This document shows, piece after piece, positions 1 through 7,519 of a stretch of 39,882 bases of DNA. The position numbers and the translations under genes were made by a program. The stretch is from Negativicutes bacterium (GTDB lineage Bacteria; Bacillota_C; Negativicutes; Sporomusales_B; JARLHX01): NCBI GenBank assembly GCA_031292015.1, contig JARLHY010000128.1:1-39882 (forward strand), written 5' to 3'. The notes under the pieces were generated by a model. That model was not told the DNA's origin and did no database searches. It saw only the letters and a list, made by a program, of their open reading frames with translations. Numbering within the stretch: the stretch's first letter is position 1; each line of letters starts with the position of its first letter.

Positions 1-485
1 GCCCCAGGGGTCAGCGGGTAATGGCCCCCCAGCAGCTTCAGGCCGATAGCCCCCTTGCTCAGGCTGACGGACAAAAGATCGGCGAGCTCGGCTGCCGACG
101 GGTCGTCGTTTTTTACGGTGTGGCCGGGCCGCACATAGTTGATGCAGGCGATGTTGAGACCTGTGCCGTAGTCGCGGGCGATGTCCAGCACGCTGTCGAT
201 GGGACCTGACATATCGAGAGCGGTGGTGACGCCTGCCCGAGCCAGCATTTTGTGGCCGAAGCGCCCTCCTAACCAGGCCGAAGCGTGGGTGTGCAAATCA
301 ACGAGCCCGGGCACGGCACACAGGCCCGGCAGATAAAAATGCTGACTGGCCTGGGCGGGGCTGATATCGGCAGCCAGCCGGGCCACCCGTCCGTCGGCAA
401 CCGCCAGGTCCGCTATTTCCTCCCGGCGGTTAAGGGGGTCCACAACAGTAACGTTTTTCAGCAGCAAATCATATTTTTCCGACAT
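1..485 (-). CDS. Amidohydrolase family protein, N-terminal part (runs off the window)
   Basis: The 161 codons visible begin at an ATG preceded by GGAGG with good spacing. The protein opens with a small beta-sandwich typical of urease-superfamily amidohydrolases (LLLKNVTVVDP near the start, then ADGRVARL) and reaches the metal-binding motif DLHTH (about residue 63), which leads into a TIM-barrel hydrolase. A later KLLGGHYPLTP segment resembles D-aminoacylase/dihydroorotase-like deacetylases. The C-terminal metal ligands lie outside the window, so substrate cannot be named. The upstream reading frame at 498-650 stops right at its ribosome binding site, suggesting it was, or is, a downstream gene of an operon. 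Family assignment is firm, specificity unknown. Confidence 0.85.
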   Translation of the reverse strand, partial: MSEKYDLLLKNVTVVDPLNRREEIADLAVADGRVARLAADISPAQASQHFYLPGLCAVPGLVDLHTHASAWLGGRFGHKMLARAGVTTALDMSGPIDSVLDIARDYGTGLNIACINYVRPGHTVKNDDPSAAELADLLSVSLSKGAIGLKLLGGHYPLTPG

Positions 486-497
486 AGGGCTACCTCC

Positions 498-650
498 TCA
501 TTCTCTTTGGCTGAAGCGGCTCAGCGACCCGCGCGCCGACAATCTGCGGCCCATGTCACTGGTGGCAGTCCGAATCCCAGCCATATCGACAAACACTGAA
601 GCATCGCCGGCGACTGGCTTGGCGCCGAAAAACCGCCCGCTTTCCTGTAT
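498..650 (-). pseudogene. Possible 3' remnant of a gene upstream of the amidohydrolase
   Basis: An open frame of 50 codons without a usable start ends in TGA that abuts the GGAGG of the amidohydrolase, the spacing expected for the last codons of an operon neighbour. Third positions are GC-rich (about two thirds) and the text reads like protein (VFVDMAGIRTATSDMG, then RGSLSRFSQRE). In the same frame upstream of an in-frame TGA (651-653) another readable stretch (KKYSLQAEKKEEIGRYHG) appears. It could be a decayed gene, a frame broken by a point mutation, or chance. I do not recognise the family. Confidence 0.25.
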
Positions 651-784
651 TCATTTTCTGCCGCGACAGCCATGGTACCTGCCAATTTCTTCTTTTTTCT
701 CTGCTTGCAGTGAGTATTTTTTTCACCTGCTAAACCGGCCCCATGCAATACACTGCAGACCTTTATACCTGGCCGGCGAGACTT

Positions 785-829
785 GAAACGACCAACAGGC
801 CGGCATAACGCCGGTCTGTTGGTCGTTTC
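785..829 (-). terminator. Long-stem hairpin 3' of the AraC/LysE operon
   Basis: Two 20-base arms (GAAACGACC... and ...GGTCGTTTC) with a single mismatch and a 5-base loop ATAAC. It lies 27 bases after the AraC stop codon. The U-tract on the minus strand is short (TTTC), so it may also work as a bidirectional stem rather than a classical strong terminator. Confidence 0.6.
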
Positions 830-855
830 TCCATGAAAACACACTAATTTCTTTC

Positions 856-1635
856 TCAGGTCAGATTCATGTATTCAAAGGCTGTTGTTCCGTAGATGCT
901 CTTAAAATGCCTGTTCAGATGGGCCAGGTCGACAAAACCGCAATCAGCCACCGTGGAATAGATATCGCGGTTTTCTTCTAGCGACCGCCTGGCGAGTGCT
1001 ATCTTGCGGTTCAGGAAATATTGATAGGGTGAAAGTCCCGTGCTGGCTTTAAACCGCCTGATAAGCTTGAATTTCGATATACAAAGTTCCTGGCAGATAT
1101 CATCCAGTTTCAAGACATCTTCCCGGCTGCAGTGAATCATTTCCTTGGCCTTTTTTGTCAGCACATCATCGTTTCTGGCAGCCGGATTGAAATCGACCTT
1201 GCGAAAATGATCGGCGAAAGCCAACAGCAGCTCACTGCACAGCGATTCGTCCGAAGCGCTCAGGACTGCCTTCGCCAAGCTTACTATACTTTGCTCAAGT
1301 CTGTGGTCATAAACAATCGGGGTGGAAAAGCGGACAGAATCGCGTCTTTCGAGAAGTTCCAGGAATGCGGCAGGCTCGACGTACAGCATCACATACCTGA
1401 GTCCGGTCTTATCCCGGGCCATGCCGTCATGGACCTGTTCAGGATTAAAAAGCATGACGCCATGGGGATAGGATATTTCCCGGCTGCCATCGAGGTGATA
1501 TTGCTGAATGCCGGCCAAGGTCACACCGAAAGCGTATTCTTCATGGCAGTGTTTTTTGTAGGCAAAATCGGTGAAGCTTGCCGATAAGGCCGTAATCCCC
1601 GCCCATTTTTTATAGATAAACTTTTCCGTAATCAT
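856..1635 (-). CDS. AraC family transcriptional regulator with cupin sensor domain
   Basis: 259 aa. Residues 1-150 form a cupin-like AraC ligand-binding domain (HCHEEY at about 29-34, then SYPHGVMLFNPEQVHDG), and residues 165-259 the double helix-turn-helix DNA-binding domain (LDDICQELCISKFKLIRRFK, then VADCGFVDLAHLNRHFK and the closing YGTTAFEY). The ATG is preceded by a G-rich site (AAGGGGGG) and overlaps the stop of the LysE gene as ATGA, so the two are almost certainly translationally coupled. AraC regulators of this architecture commonly sit beside LysE-type exporters and control them in response to an amino acid; that is family knowledge, the ligand here is unknown. Confidence 0.93.
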   Translation of the reverse strand: MITEKFIYKKWAGITALSASFTDFAYKKHCHEEYAFGVTLAGIQQYHLDGSREISYPHGVMLFNPEQVHDGMARDKTGLRYVMLYVEPAAFLELLERRDSVRFSTPIVYDHRLEQSIVSLAKAVLSASDESLCSELLLAFADHFRKVDFNPAARNDDVLTKKAKEMIHCSREDVLKLDDICQELCISKFKLIRRFKASTGLSPYQYFLNRKIALARRSLEENRDIYSTVADCGFVDLAHLNRHFKSIYGTTAFEYMNLT

Positions 1636-2246
1636 CCCCCCTTAACGATGTCGACGAACCCGGATATCATGATCGCGGAATAAAGCAAGAATATCCCCAT
1701 AATCAGATTAACCGTCTTTTGATATTTTTGCAAAAATTCTTTGAAAATAGCGCCGAACAACACCCAGGTGGTCATCGCTGAAAAAGCGATGGCTGTTACG
1801 CCAGCCACAGCTATGGACAGCCCGAACACCGAGGTGTCATAGGGCATGACAAAGCTGGGAATGACCGTCATGGTAAATACAATGACCTTGGGATTTACCA
1901 GCTGCATCAGAAAGCCGCCGGCGAAGGTGACTGTCCGTTCCGCGCCTGAGCTTGCCGTCCCGGCGTTATAGATCTGATAAGCAAGATACAGCATGTAAAT
2001 AGTGCCAATCGCCTGCATCAGCAGCAAAATTTTCGGTATGACGGCCATAAGCATCGTGCTGAGAATGACCGAAGCAGAAAGCAATATAATAAATGCGATT
2101 GTTGCTCCATAGACATATTCCATCGCCTTTTTTGCGCCGAAATGATAGACCCCCGACAAGATAACGATATTGGTAGGCCCAGGGGTGAAGGTGACGATGA
2201 CGCAATATCCGATCAGCGAGGTAAGGTTCAAAGCAGTGAGATTCAT
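1632..2246 (-). CDS. LysE/RhtB family amino-acid exporter
   Basis: 204 aa, the usual length of this family of six-helix inner-membrane exporters. The diagnostic N-terminal segment is present (FTPGPTNIVILSGVYHFGAKKA) followed by long hydrophobic helices and the family LVNPK motif in the middle. A longer frame reaches 2339, but GGGAGAG sits six bases before the ATG at 2246 while the upstream ATG at 2261 has no ribosome binding site and falls inside the leader, so 2246 is chosen. It is followed by the overlapping AraC gene. Efflux of an amino acid or related small molecule is likely; substrate unknown. Confidence 0.92.
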   Translation of the reverse strand: MNLTALNLTSLIGYCVIVTFTPGPTNIVILSGVYHFGAKKAMEYVYGATIAFIILLSASVILSTMLMAVIPKILLLMQAIGTIYMLYLAYQIYNAGTASSGAERTVTFAGGFLMQLVNPKVIVFTMTVIPSFVMPYDTSVFGLSIAVAGVTAIAFSAMTTWVLFGAIFKEFLQKYQKTVNLIMGIFLLYSAIMISGFVDIVKGG

Positions 2247-2273
2247 CAGATACTCTCCCATAAAGTTTTTTAA

Positions 2274-2282
2274 AGTATAACA
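2274..2282 (-). promoter_or_regulatory. Extended -10 promoter for the LysE-AraC operon
   Basis: On the minus strand TGTTATACT gives an extended -10 element (TGn plus TATACT); no good -35 is seen 17 bases upstream. A start near 2267 would place the chosen start codon at 2246 about 20 bases into the transcript. Confidence 0.5.
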
Positions 2283-2374
2283 TCTAATAAGAAAATACAT
2301 ATAGTATGATATTGCGGTTGTACCTATAACAACAGCCATGCCAGGTTCGTCGAAAAAGGCACATAAATACAGTT

Positions 2375-2399
2375 CGGGCCGGCATGGTATGCCGGCCCG
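2375..2399. terminator. Perfect 11-bp stem hairpin between enolase-family gene and LysE gene
   Basis: CGGGCCGGCAT and its complement separated by GGT. It lies downstream of the enolase-superfamily gene on the minus strand. No solid U-tract follows, so termination is only probable. Confidence 0.45.
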
Positions 2400-2437
2400 C
2401 TAACAGTTTGCCTGATAACGATGGCTATCAGACAGGT

Positions 2438-3550
2438 CTATTTCGCATAGAGGTAGTTTTGTACGGCTTTTTCGTCCAGGATCAGGCCGTGACCCGGTCC
2501 TTCCGGCGGACGAACCATGCCGTTGACCGCCGGGACGGGGTTTTCGAGGATTTTCTGCACATTGATGACATCGGATTGGGCGTCCATGTATTCCAGGATC
2601 ATGATCTCGGGCCTGGCGCAGGCAAGCTGAATCTGGATATCATGAAAGCAGTGCGGCGCCATCTTCAGGCCATAGGTTGCGCACATTCCGGCTACGTTCA
2701 GGAATTCCGTGAAGCCGCCCATAACGGTGGCGTCGGCCTGAATAATCCGGCAGGCTTTGTGCGCGATAAGTTCCCGGAACTGCCAGCGGCCGAAGTGATT
2801 TTCTCCTGTCGCTACAGGGGTGGTTATCCGCTCGGCCACATAGGCCAGGTTGGGCAGATCGTCCAATAGCCCCACCGGCTCCTCCACCCAGGTGAGATCA
2901 TACTGCTCAAACTTCCGGGCCATGGCAATGATGGTTTCCGGATCATAGAAGGTGTTGGCATCCACCATCAGTTGGCAATCATAACCGATGGTCTTGCGCA
3001 CGGCGGCGATCCGCTCAAGGTCGAGGGCGACGCTTGCGCCGCCGATCTTCATTTTGAAGGCCCGGAAGCCCCGATCATATGCCTGTCCCATTTCCTTTTC
3101 AAGGTAGGTGAACAGATCCTCTTTTGTTTTGCAGGAGTCGGGATAGTAGCCGCCGCTCCAGTAGACCGGGCACTCCTCCCGAAAACCGCCCATCAGTTTG
3201 TGGACAGGCATCTTCGCGTATTTGCCGATGATGTCCCACAGGGCGATGTCTATCCCCGACATGGCCCGAAAGAATATCCCGCTGCGGTCCCAACGGTCCA
3301 TGGCTTTGAAGATCTTATTAAAAATACGGGCTGTGCCGTATGCTGGTTCACCGATGATGGAAGCTTTCACCATTTCGAGAAAATCCTTGATGAGGGGTAT
3401 GCCCCAAATGAAGGCCCAGCCTTCTACGCCGTCCTCGGTGCGAATGTTGATCAGAGTGTAATCGCGATGGGTAATATACTTCGTGGAGAAGGTTTTGGGA
3501 TCATTCAGAGGAATCCGCACATTTCTGACATCGACATTGGTAATTTTCAT
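2438..3550 (-). CDS. Mandelate racemase/muconate lactonizing enzyme family protein (enolase superfamily)
   Basis: 370 aa with the N-terminal capping domain (about 1-125) and the TIM barrel that follows. Visible catalytic elements: KMK at 166-168 (the K-x-K base), metal ligands Asp197 (VDANT), Glu223 (WVEEP) and Glu250 (ATGEN), and the His-Asp dyad Asp273/His300 (MAPHCFHD). These place it in the mandelate racemase subgroup, whose members dehydrate acid sugars or racemize alpha-hydroxy acids; the substrate cannot be read from sequence. ATG at 3550 is chosen over an upstream TTG at 3556 because AGGGG lies about 10 bases from it. It has its own sigma-A promoter and is divergent from a GntR regulator that probably controls it. 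Confidence 0.9.
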   Translation of the reverse strand: MKITNVDVRNVRIPLNDPKTFSTKYITHRDYTLINIRTEDGVEGWAFIWGIPLIKDFLEMVKASIIGEPAYGTARIFNKIFKAMDRWDRSGIFFRAMSGIDIALWDIIGKYAKMPVHKLMGGFREECPVYWSGGYYPDSCKTKEDLFTYLEKEMGQAYDRGFRAFKMKIGGASVALDLERIAAVRKTIGYDCQLMVDANTFYDPETIIAMARKFEQYDLTWVEEPVGLLDDLPNLAYVAERITTPVATGENHFGRWQFRELIAHKACRIIQADATVMGGFTEFLNVAGMCATYGLKMAPHCFHDIQIQLACARPEIMILEYMDAQSDVINVQKILENPVPAVNGMVRPPEGPGHGLILDEKAVQNYLYAK

Positions 3551-3606
3551 AAACAATCAGCCCCTTTCGTTTCTTTGCATCAGGCAATTGCCGCTCTTGC
3601 ATTCAA

Positions 3607-3618
3607 CTTGCATGCAAG
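3607..3618. promoter_or_regulatory. Operator-like 12-bp palindrome CTTGCATGCAAG
   Basis: A perfect palindrome just downstream of the predicted transcription start of the enolase-superfamily gene, where a repressor would block initiation. The neighbouring GntR protein is the natural candidate to bind it; no experimental link is visible. Confidence 0.5.
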
Positions 3619-3633
3619 GCATGTTACAATGAA

Positions 3634-3662
3634 ATTGTATGGAACTATTGAGTTGCTGTCAA
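3634..3662 (-). promoter_or_regulatory. Sigma-A promoter TTGACA-N17-TACAAT for the enolase-superfamily gene
   Basis: Consensus -35 (3657-3662) and near-consensus -10 (3634-3639) with optimal 17-base spacing on the minus strand, about 85 bases before the start codon. Confidence 0.8.
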
Positions 3663-3678
3663 GCTATTGATTTTGTTG

Positions 3679-3707
3679 CAATATCTATATTATATTTATA
3701 GATATTG
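3679..3707. promoter_or_regulatory. AT-rich inverted repeat, putative regulator site in the divergent promoter region
   Basis: Perfect 11-base arms CAATATCTATA / TATAGATATTG separated by 7 bases. It lies upstream of the -35 of the enolase-family promoter and about 90 bases before the GntR gene, so it could serve autoregulation of the regulator. Confidence 0.5.
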
Positions 3708-3794
3708 TGAGCACCCCACTTAAAATGAAGGATTGTTCAAGCGGCGGATAAATGTCCTGAGACATTTGCTGTCTGCTGACAGGCGGTGAATACT

Positions 3795-4457
3795 ATGGCT
3801 ACATTCATTTCGGTTGAACGACCTATCGATCAGTCGGAGAAGGCCTTCCGCGTCCTGAAGGAAATGATTTTGAGCGGAGAAATTCCGCAGGGAGAAGCGC
3901 TCAGTATTCTTTTGCTTTCAGAGCAGCTTCAGATCGGGCGCACCCCCCTCACCAATGCCTGCAAACGGCTGGAATTTGAGGGCCTTGTCCGGGTTATTCC
4001 CAAGCAGGGCGTCTGGGTAAACACGCTGTCCATCGACGATGCGCGGGAAATTTATGAAGCCCGGGCGGCAATCGAAACCTTTTTCGCCAGAAAGGCCTTT
4101 GAAAGCCTGACCGACGAAGATGTATCCGCCCTGAAAGCATCGATCGAACAGCAGGCTGACTTCGGCGAAAAAAAGGATCATTACCGGTATATGGAGGAAG
4201 ATACTTTTTTCCACCGCTTTTTCATGGAAAGGTACGACAACCAGATCCTGACAGAGATGTATGAACGGCTGATCAACCGGATCTTCATGTTCGGCATCAA
4301 AAGTTCATCCAGCGAGGCCCGCTTCCGCAGCGCCATCCGGGAGCATCATGAGATCGTGCGGTGTCTGGAGGAGAAAGATCAGCCCGGGCTGGTCAAAGCA
4401 GTGGAACAGCATATCATGAACGGTTATATCTGCCTGACCGGAGCCTATAAGGTATAG
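3795..4457 (+). CDS. GntR family transcriptional regulator (FadR/FCD subgroup)
   Basis: 220 aa. A winged helix-turn-helix occupies about residues 10-75 (LSEQLQIGRTPLTNACKRLE then EGLVRVIPKQGVWV), followed by an all-helical FCD ligand domain with the metal-site residues in EEDTFFHRFF, REHHEIVRCLE and EQHIMNGY. An in-frame GTG at 3786 is passed over because AGGCGG lies correctly spaced for the ATG at 3795. Divergent orientation, shared promoter region and the two palindromes suggest it represses or activates the enolase-superfamily gene in response to a carboxylic acid or sugar acid. Confidence 0.92.
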   Translation: MATFISVERPIDQSEKAFRVLKEMILSGEIPQGEALSILLLSEQLQIGRTPLTNACKRLEFEGLVRVIPKQGVWVNTLSIDDAREIYEARAAIETFFARKAFESLTDEDVSALKASIEQQADFGEKKDHYRYMEEDTFFHRFFMERYDNQILTEMYERLINRIFMFGIKSSSSEARFRSAIREHHEIVRCLEEKDQPGLVKAVEQHIMNGYICLTGAYKV

Positions 4458-4475
4458 CGCGGCCGGTGATGCAAG

Positions 4476-4500
4476 AAAAGAGCCTGAATCAGGCTCTTTT
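4476..4500. terminator. Bidirectional intrinsic terminator
   Basis: AAAAGAGCCTGA and its complement around a single central base, A-tract on one side and U-tract on the other; serves the convergent GntR and 3D-domain genes. Confidence 0.85.
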
Positions 4501-4508
4501 CGCTTTTG

Positions 4509-5240
4509 CTAGGCGTCGGACAGGACATAGACCGTGACCGACCTCGAACCCCAGTCGTAGGCTTCGTCCAGGGAATCCATGGCCAGGTCGATGTGATTGC
4601 CCTGGATGGCTCCGCCGATATCGTCGGCAACGGCTTCACCGTAGCCGGGAACGTAGAGTCTGGTGCCGAAGGGGATGACGTTGGGATCGACAGCGCACAA
4701 GCCCCGGCACAGGTAGGTTCCCCGGTATGTATAATCAGTGCATCCTTCATCGTAGCGGGTATAGGCTGTCACCAGCATCGGCAATGCGTAAAGATAGTGC
4801 GGAACGCCGCTGTCTTTCGGCGGCGGCCGGTTGGTCGGCTTTTTCGGAGGCGGAGCGTTCTTGGGCTTTGTGCCTTTGAAGCTCTTCAGGGCTCCCATGG
4901 TTCTTGAGCCGACTACACCGTCGTCAAGGAGGCCGGCATCACGCTGAAAGGCTTTTACTGCCGACAGGGTCTGATAGCCAAAGACCCCGTCGGCCTTGCC
5001 GCTGAGGTAGCTGGACCTGATAAGGATCTGCTGCACGGCGGCGACGTCGCTGTTTTGCATGCCGAATTTGACGACGCCGGCCTGAGGCTCGGCAGGGACT
5101 GAGGCGGGCGGATCCTTGTGATGGCCGCCAAAAATTCCGTTGATAATGTTGAAGAGGAAGAACCCGGCGTGGGCTGTAGGAGGCTGGAAAGCAGCAATGG
5201 AGAAGAAAACAAGCAGTACGGCGACATGTTTCCTAGACAT
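4509..5240 (-). CDS. Secreted peptidoglycan-binding and 3D-domain wall protein
   Basis: 243 aa. A signal peptide (residues 1-25, ending AHA) is followed by a PG_binding_1 domain (about 57-120; LSGKADGVFGYQTLSAVKAF), a Pro-rich linker (about 124-143) and a C-terminal 3D domain (about 155-240) with the three family aspartates in AVDPNVIPFG, EAVADDIGG and HIDLAMDS. The 3D fold is the double-psi barrel of MltA-like lytic transglycosylases and of Firmicute Rpf-like YabE/YuiC proteins, so peptidoglycan cleavage is likely. Acts outside the cytoplasmic membrane. A second 3D protein is at 26838-27419. Confidence 0.92.
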   Translation of the reverse strand: MSRKHVAVLLVFFSIAAFQPPTAHAGFFLFNIINGIFGGHHKDPPASVPAEPQAGVVKFGMQNSDVAAVQQILIRSSYLSGKADGVFGYQTLSAVKAFQRDAGLLDDGVVGSRTMGALKSFKGTKPKNAPPPKKPTNRPPPKDSGVPHYLYALPMLVTAYTRYDEGCTDYTYRGTYLCRGLCAVDPNVIPFGTRLYVPGYGEAVADDIGGAIQGNHIDLAMDSLDEAYDWGSRSVTVYVLSDA

Positions 5241-5289
5241 TACCCTGCTCCTTACTTGATAAGATTGTCTCCGATAGATAACTTTACCA

Positions 5290-5323
5290 TTAATTCGACA
5301 ATATTTGCTATAGGCCCTCCTCC
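5290..5323 (-). promoter_or_regulatory. GGAGG-type variant of the recurrent upstream motif before the 3D gene
   Basis: On the minus strand GGAGGGCCTATAGCAAATA followed by TTGTCGAATTAATGG, about 50 bases before the start codon; the TGTCGAATTAAT end resembles the copy before the TIR-like gene. Confidence 0.3.
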
Positions 5324-5343
5324 ATCCCCATATGTAAATAATG

Positions 5344-5383
5344 GAAAAAGAGCCGCTATGCTTATGTAAGCGTAGCGGCTCTT
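5344..5383 (-). terminator. Intrinsic terminator of the deacetylase operon
   Basis: 17-base arms (AAGAGCCGC.../...GCGGCTCTT) with one mismatch and a two-base top, followed on the minus strand by TTTTT. Sits 15 bases after the last gene of the operon (5398-8338). Confidence 0.85.
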
Positions 5384-5397
5384 GGGCGGTGCGATCT

Positions 5398-6264
5398 TTA
5401 TTTCTTGTTGGCTTCAGCCGGCGGTTTGGCGAGGTCTGCGGCCACGAGCTGATGGATGTCGGTGGGAGCGGGCAGAGTTTTGTATTCGCTGAATTTCACT
5501 TTCGCCTGGCCTTTGAGGATGGCGATGGCCAGGCCGTCGTTGTTGACCCTGGCGATATAGATGTCGTTGCCGACGGTGCCGACCAGCCGGTATTTGCCGA
5601 TAGGCGAAATCACAGCCCAGCTGCCGTCGGTATGACGGGCGATGACGGTGCCGTCAGGCAGGTTGTCGTAGACCAGGTAATCAAGGTCAAACAGGGTGGC
5701 GATGCGGCCGATCCGGGTGGTGGTGAGAAAAGTACGCTGCAGGTTATGATTGGCGTCGGTGCGGTAGACGCGGTAGACGTCGGGGCTTTTGCCCACAATC
5801 ACCTGCATGTAGATGGCGTTGGTGGCTGTAGAATAAGCCACGTCGGTGATGACGCTCGCCGGCGGCAGTCCTTCGATGGTGGCGGAAACCTCCTGCCCCT
5901 CGACAGCCGGATTGATCCGGGTGAGGGTGGCTTTACTGCCGCCGGTGACGTCCTGTTGAAGGGCCATCAGGGCCAGGTTTCTGTCTTCCAGCCATTTAAA
6001 GTAGGATACCCGCTGGGTGCCGAGGTCCAGCGACCTCAGCAGTTTGTTGTCAGGAGCGTAGATTTCCACAACGCCGGTCTTGACTACGGCCACATACTGG
6101 CGGTTTCTCGAATAATAAGCCTTACCGCTGGTCACGGTCTCGGCGGTGGTGACCTGAAAGGAAGAAGCAGGCGCCAACAGCACCTGATCGAGATACAGAT
6201 AGATCGTCCCCTGGAAAAGCAGTATCGCTGCAAGCCAGATGAGTAGTTTGACGGACTTGTTCAA
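5398..6264 (-). CDS. Membrane-anchored extracytoplasmic protein of unknown function
   Basis: 288 aa. One N-terminal transmembrane anchor (about residues 7-29) and a large outward-facing part rich in beta-strand patterns (YYSRNRQYVAVVK, SYFKWLEDRNLALMAL, DVAYSTATNAIYMQV, IGNDIYIARV-like strands), which suggests a beta-propeller-like fold. No catalytic motif was recognised. It follows the NAGPA-type gene by 16 bases and is the third gene of an operon with a polysaccharide deacetylase, so a role in processing or anchoring an extracellular polysaccharide is the best inference. Confidence 0.8.
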   Translation of the reverse strand: MNKSVKLLIWLAAILLFQGTIYLYLDQVLLAPASSFQVTTAETVTSGKAYYSRNRQYVAVVKTGVVEIYAPDNKLLRSLDLGTQRVSYFKWLEDRNLALMALQQDVTGGSKATLTRINPAVEGQEVSATIEGLPPASVITDVAYSTATNAIYMQVIVGKSPDVYRVYRTDANHNLQRTFLTTTRIGRIATLFDLDYLVYDNLPDGTVIARHTDGSWAVISPIGKYRLVGTVGNDIYIARVNNDGLAIAILKGQAKVKFSEYKTLPAPTDIHQLVAADLAKPPAEANKK

Positions 6265-6280
6265 AAGCTGCTCCTCCTTG

Positions 6281-7486
6281 TTATTTCACGATGAACGCGG
6301 TGGGAATCATCCGTTCTCCCAACATGTCCGCCGGTCTGTTCACTACTTTGCCGTTGTAAAACAGGGTGGTGCTGGAACCGCCATCCAGGTTAGCGGCATT
6401 GTAGGCTCCCTGTTCGTAGAGGATATTCTGGACGTCCAGTAAAGAGGCGCCAAGGGAGTAACCCGGCTGGCGGCCGTCGATCACCAGCAGCAGGATGGTC
6501 CCGTCTTTGCGCTGGCCGATGGCGGTACGCGGCGCTATGCCCCAGCCGCCGTCGCCGTCGGTGATCAGTTTTTTGCCGTTGATAATCAGCGGTGGTCCGA
6601 AGGTGACACCTTCGGCCAGGTTCATGGCCTTCATCTCTTTTAGAGTGTAGGTCCCGGCCATGAGCACGCCGCTTTTGGTGAGGCCGATGACCTGCACCGA
6701 ATCGGTGATGTCGCCGCCTACCAGGAAGTTGCCTTCATGGATGATGACCCCGTAGGGGAGACGTCCTGTACCTGTGCCCTGAGGATCGTGAAAACCGCCG
6801 GCGTTGATGGCGGCGACAGCGTTGTTGGTCAGGGCGATGGTGCTGACAGTGTCGCCTTTGTCCTGAATGTCGCGGGCGGTGGCCGCCTTGACCCTGGTGG
6901 GGTCTGGGACTTCCAGAATGTAGCCCTGGAAGCGGCTGCTGGAGATGTTCACAAGGCGCAGGGTGTCGTCATCGCGCTTGGTAAACTGCAGCACCTGCTG
7001 GCGAAGCTTGGCTGCGTCCACCTCGTCACCGACGATTTTCTTGATCTGGGCGTCGGACAGCAGCCAGGTGATGTACTGGGGGTGGCGGGAAGTGACGATG
7101 GCTCCGACCACGGTACGCTTGATATTGGTGAAGGGCCCGTAGATGACGATCAGGGGCGAAGTCACAATCAGGACCGCCAGATTGACAGCCAGAAACTTCA
7201 GGTAGAGTTTTCGCCGGCTGAATATGGCGGCGGCACAAGCTGCTATTTTGTCGGAAAGCGGCAGCCGTTTCAGCTGCCGTTTCGTCCATTCGAAAGTTTT
7301 GCTGACAGGCGGCAAGCTGACGAAAGCCTGCCATAGCTTTGACGGCACACCCCAAAAGGCACGCCAGGCCAGGACAACCATAGCCAGAGTTTTGGCGACA
7401 GCAGGTATGTTGACAAAAGCCTCCCAGGCGCTTTTGATTTTTGCAAGTACGGTTTTTTTCGGAGATTCGGCCGGCTGTATGGTCAT
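6281..7486 (-). CDS. Phosphodiester glycosidase family protein (NAGPA domain)
   Basis: 401 aa. An N-terminal cytoplasmic segment of about 105 residues has three similar Trp/Phe-rich stretches (WEAFVNIPAVAKTL, WRAFWGVPSKLW, WQAFVSLPPVSKT), an apparent short internal repeat, followed by one membrane helix (about 112-133) and an extracellular NAGPA/DUF2233 domain with the hallmark sequences NAGGFHDPQG, IAPRTAIGQ, LLLVIDGRQPG and the closing NLDGGSSTTLFYNG. Bacterial relatives hydrolyse glycosyl-phosphodiester links or act on exopolysaccharide/wall polymers. Middle gene of an operon, 33 bases after the deacetylase. Confidence 0.9.
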   Translation of the reverse strand: MTIQPAESPKKTVLAKIKSAWEAFVNIPAVAKTLAMVVLAWRAFWGVPSKLWQAFVSLPPVSKTFEWTKRQLKRLPLSDKIAACAAAIFSRRKLYLKFLAVNLAVLIVTSPLIVIYGPFTNIKRTVVGAIVTSRHPQYITWLLSDAQIKKIVGDEVDAAKLRQQVLQFTKRDDDTLRLVNISSSRFQGYILEVPDPTRVKAATARDIQDKGDTVSTIALTNNAVAAINAGGFHDPQGTGTGRLPYGVIIHEGNFLVGGDITDSVQVIGLTKSGVLMAGTYTLKEMKAMNLAEGVTFGPPLIINGKKLITDGDGGWGIAPRTAIGQRKDGTILLLVIDGRQPGYSLGASLLDVQNILYEQGAYNAANLDGGSSTTLFYNGKVVNRPADMLGERMIPTAFIVK

Positions 7487-7519
7487 ATATACCCTCTTTG
7501 TCGGTTTATTGCGCGATAG

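Larger units (their letters stand above)
486..855. other. Intergenic region with leader-like sequence and a strong hairpin
   Basis: This 370-base stretch separates the amidohydrolase from the 3' end of the AraC gene. It holds the possible remnant at 498-650, a small hairpin-capable purine-rich stretch around 690-735, and the long hairpin at 785-829. I looked for conserved cores of cobalamin, Moco, THF, c-di-AMP, c-di-GMP and purine riboswitches on the minus strand and found none that I could support. Confidence 0.5.

Noticed and set aside
520..784. Possible cobalamin or other riboswitch ahead of the amidohydrolase
   Set aside because: A GCAGGTGA/TCACTGC hairpin and purine-rich stretch exist, but no class-defining box was recognised.
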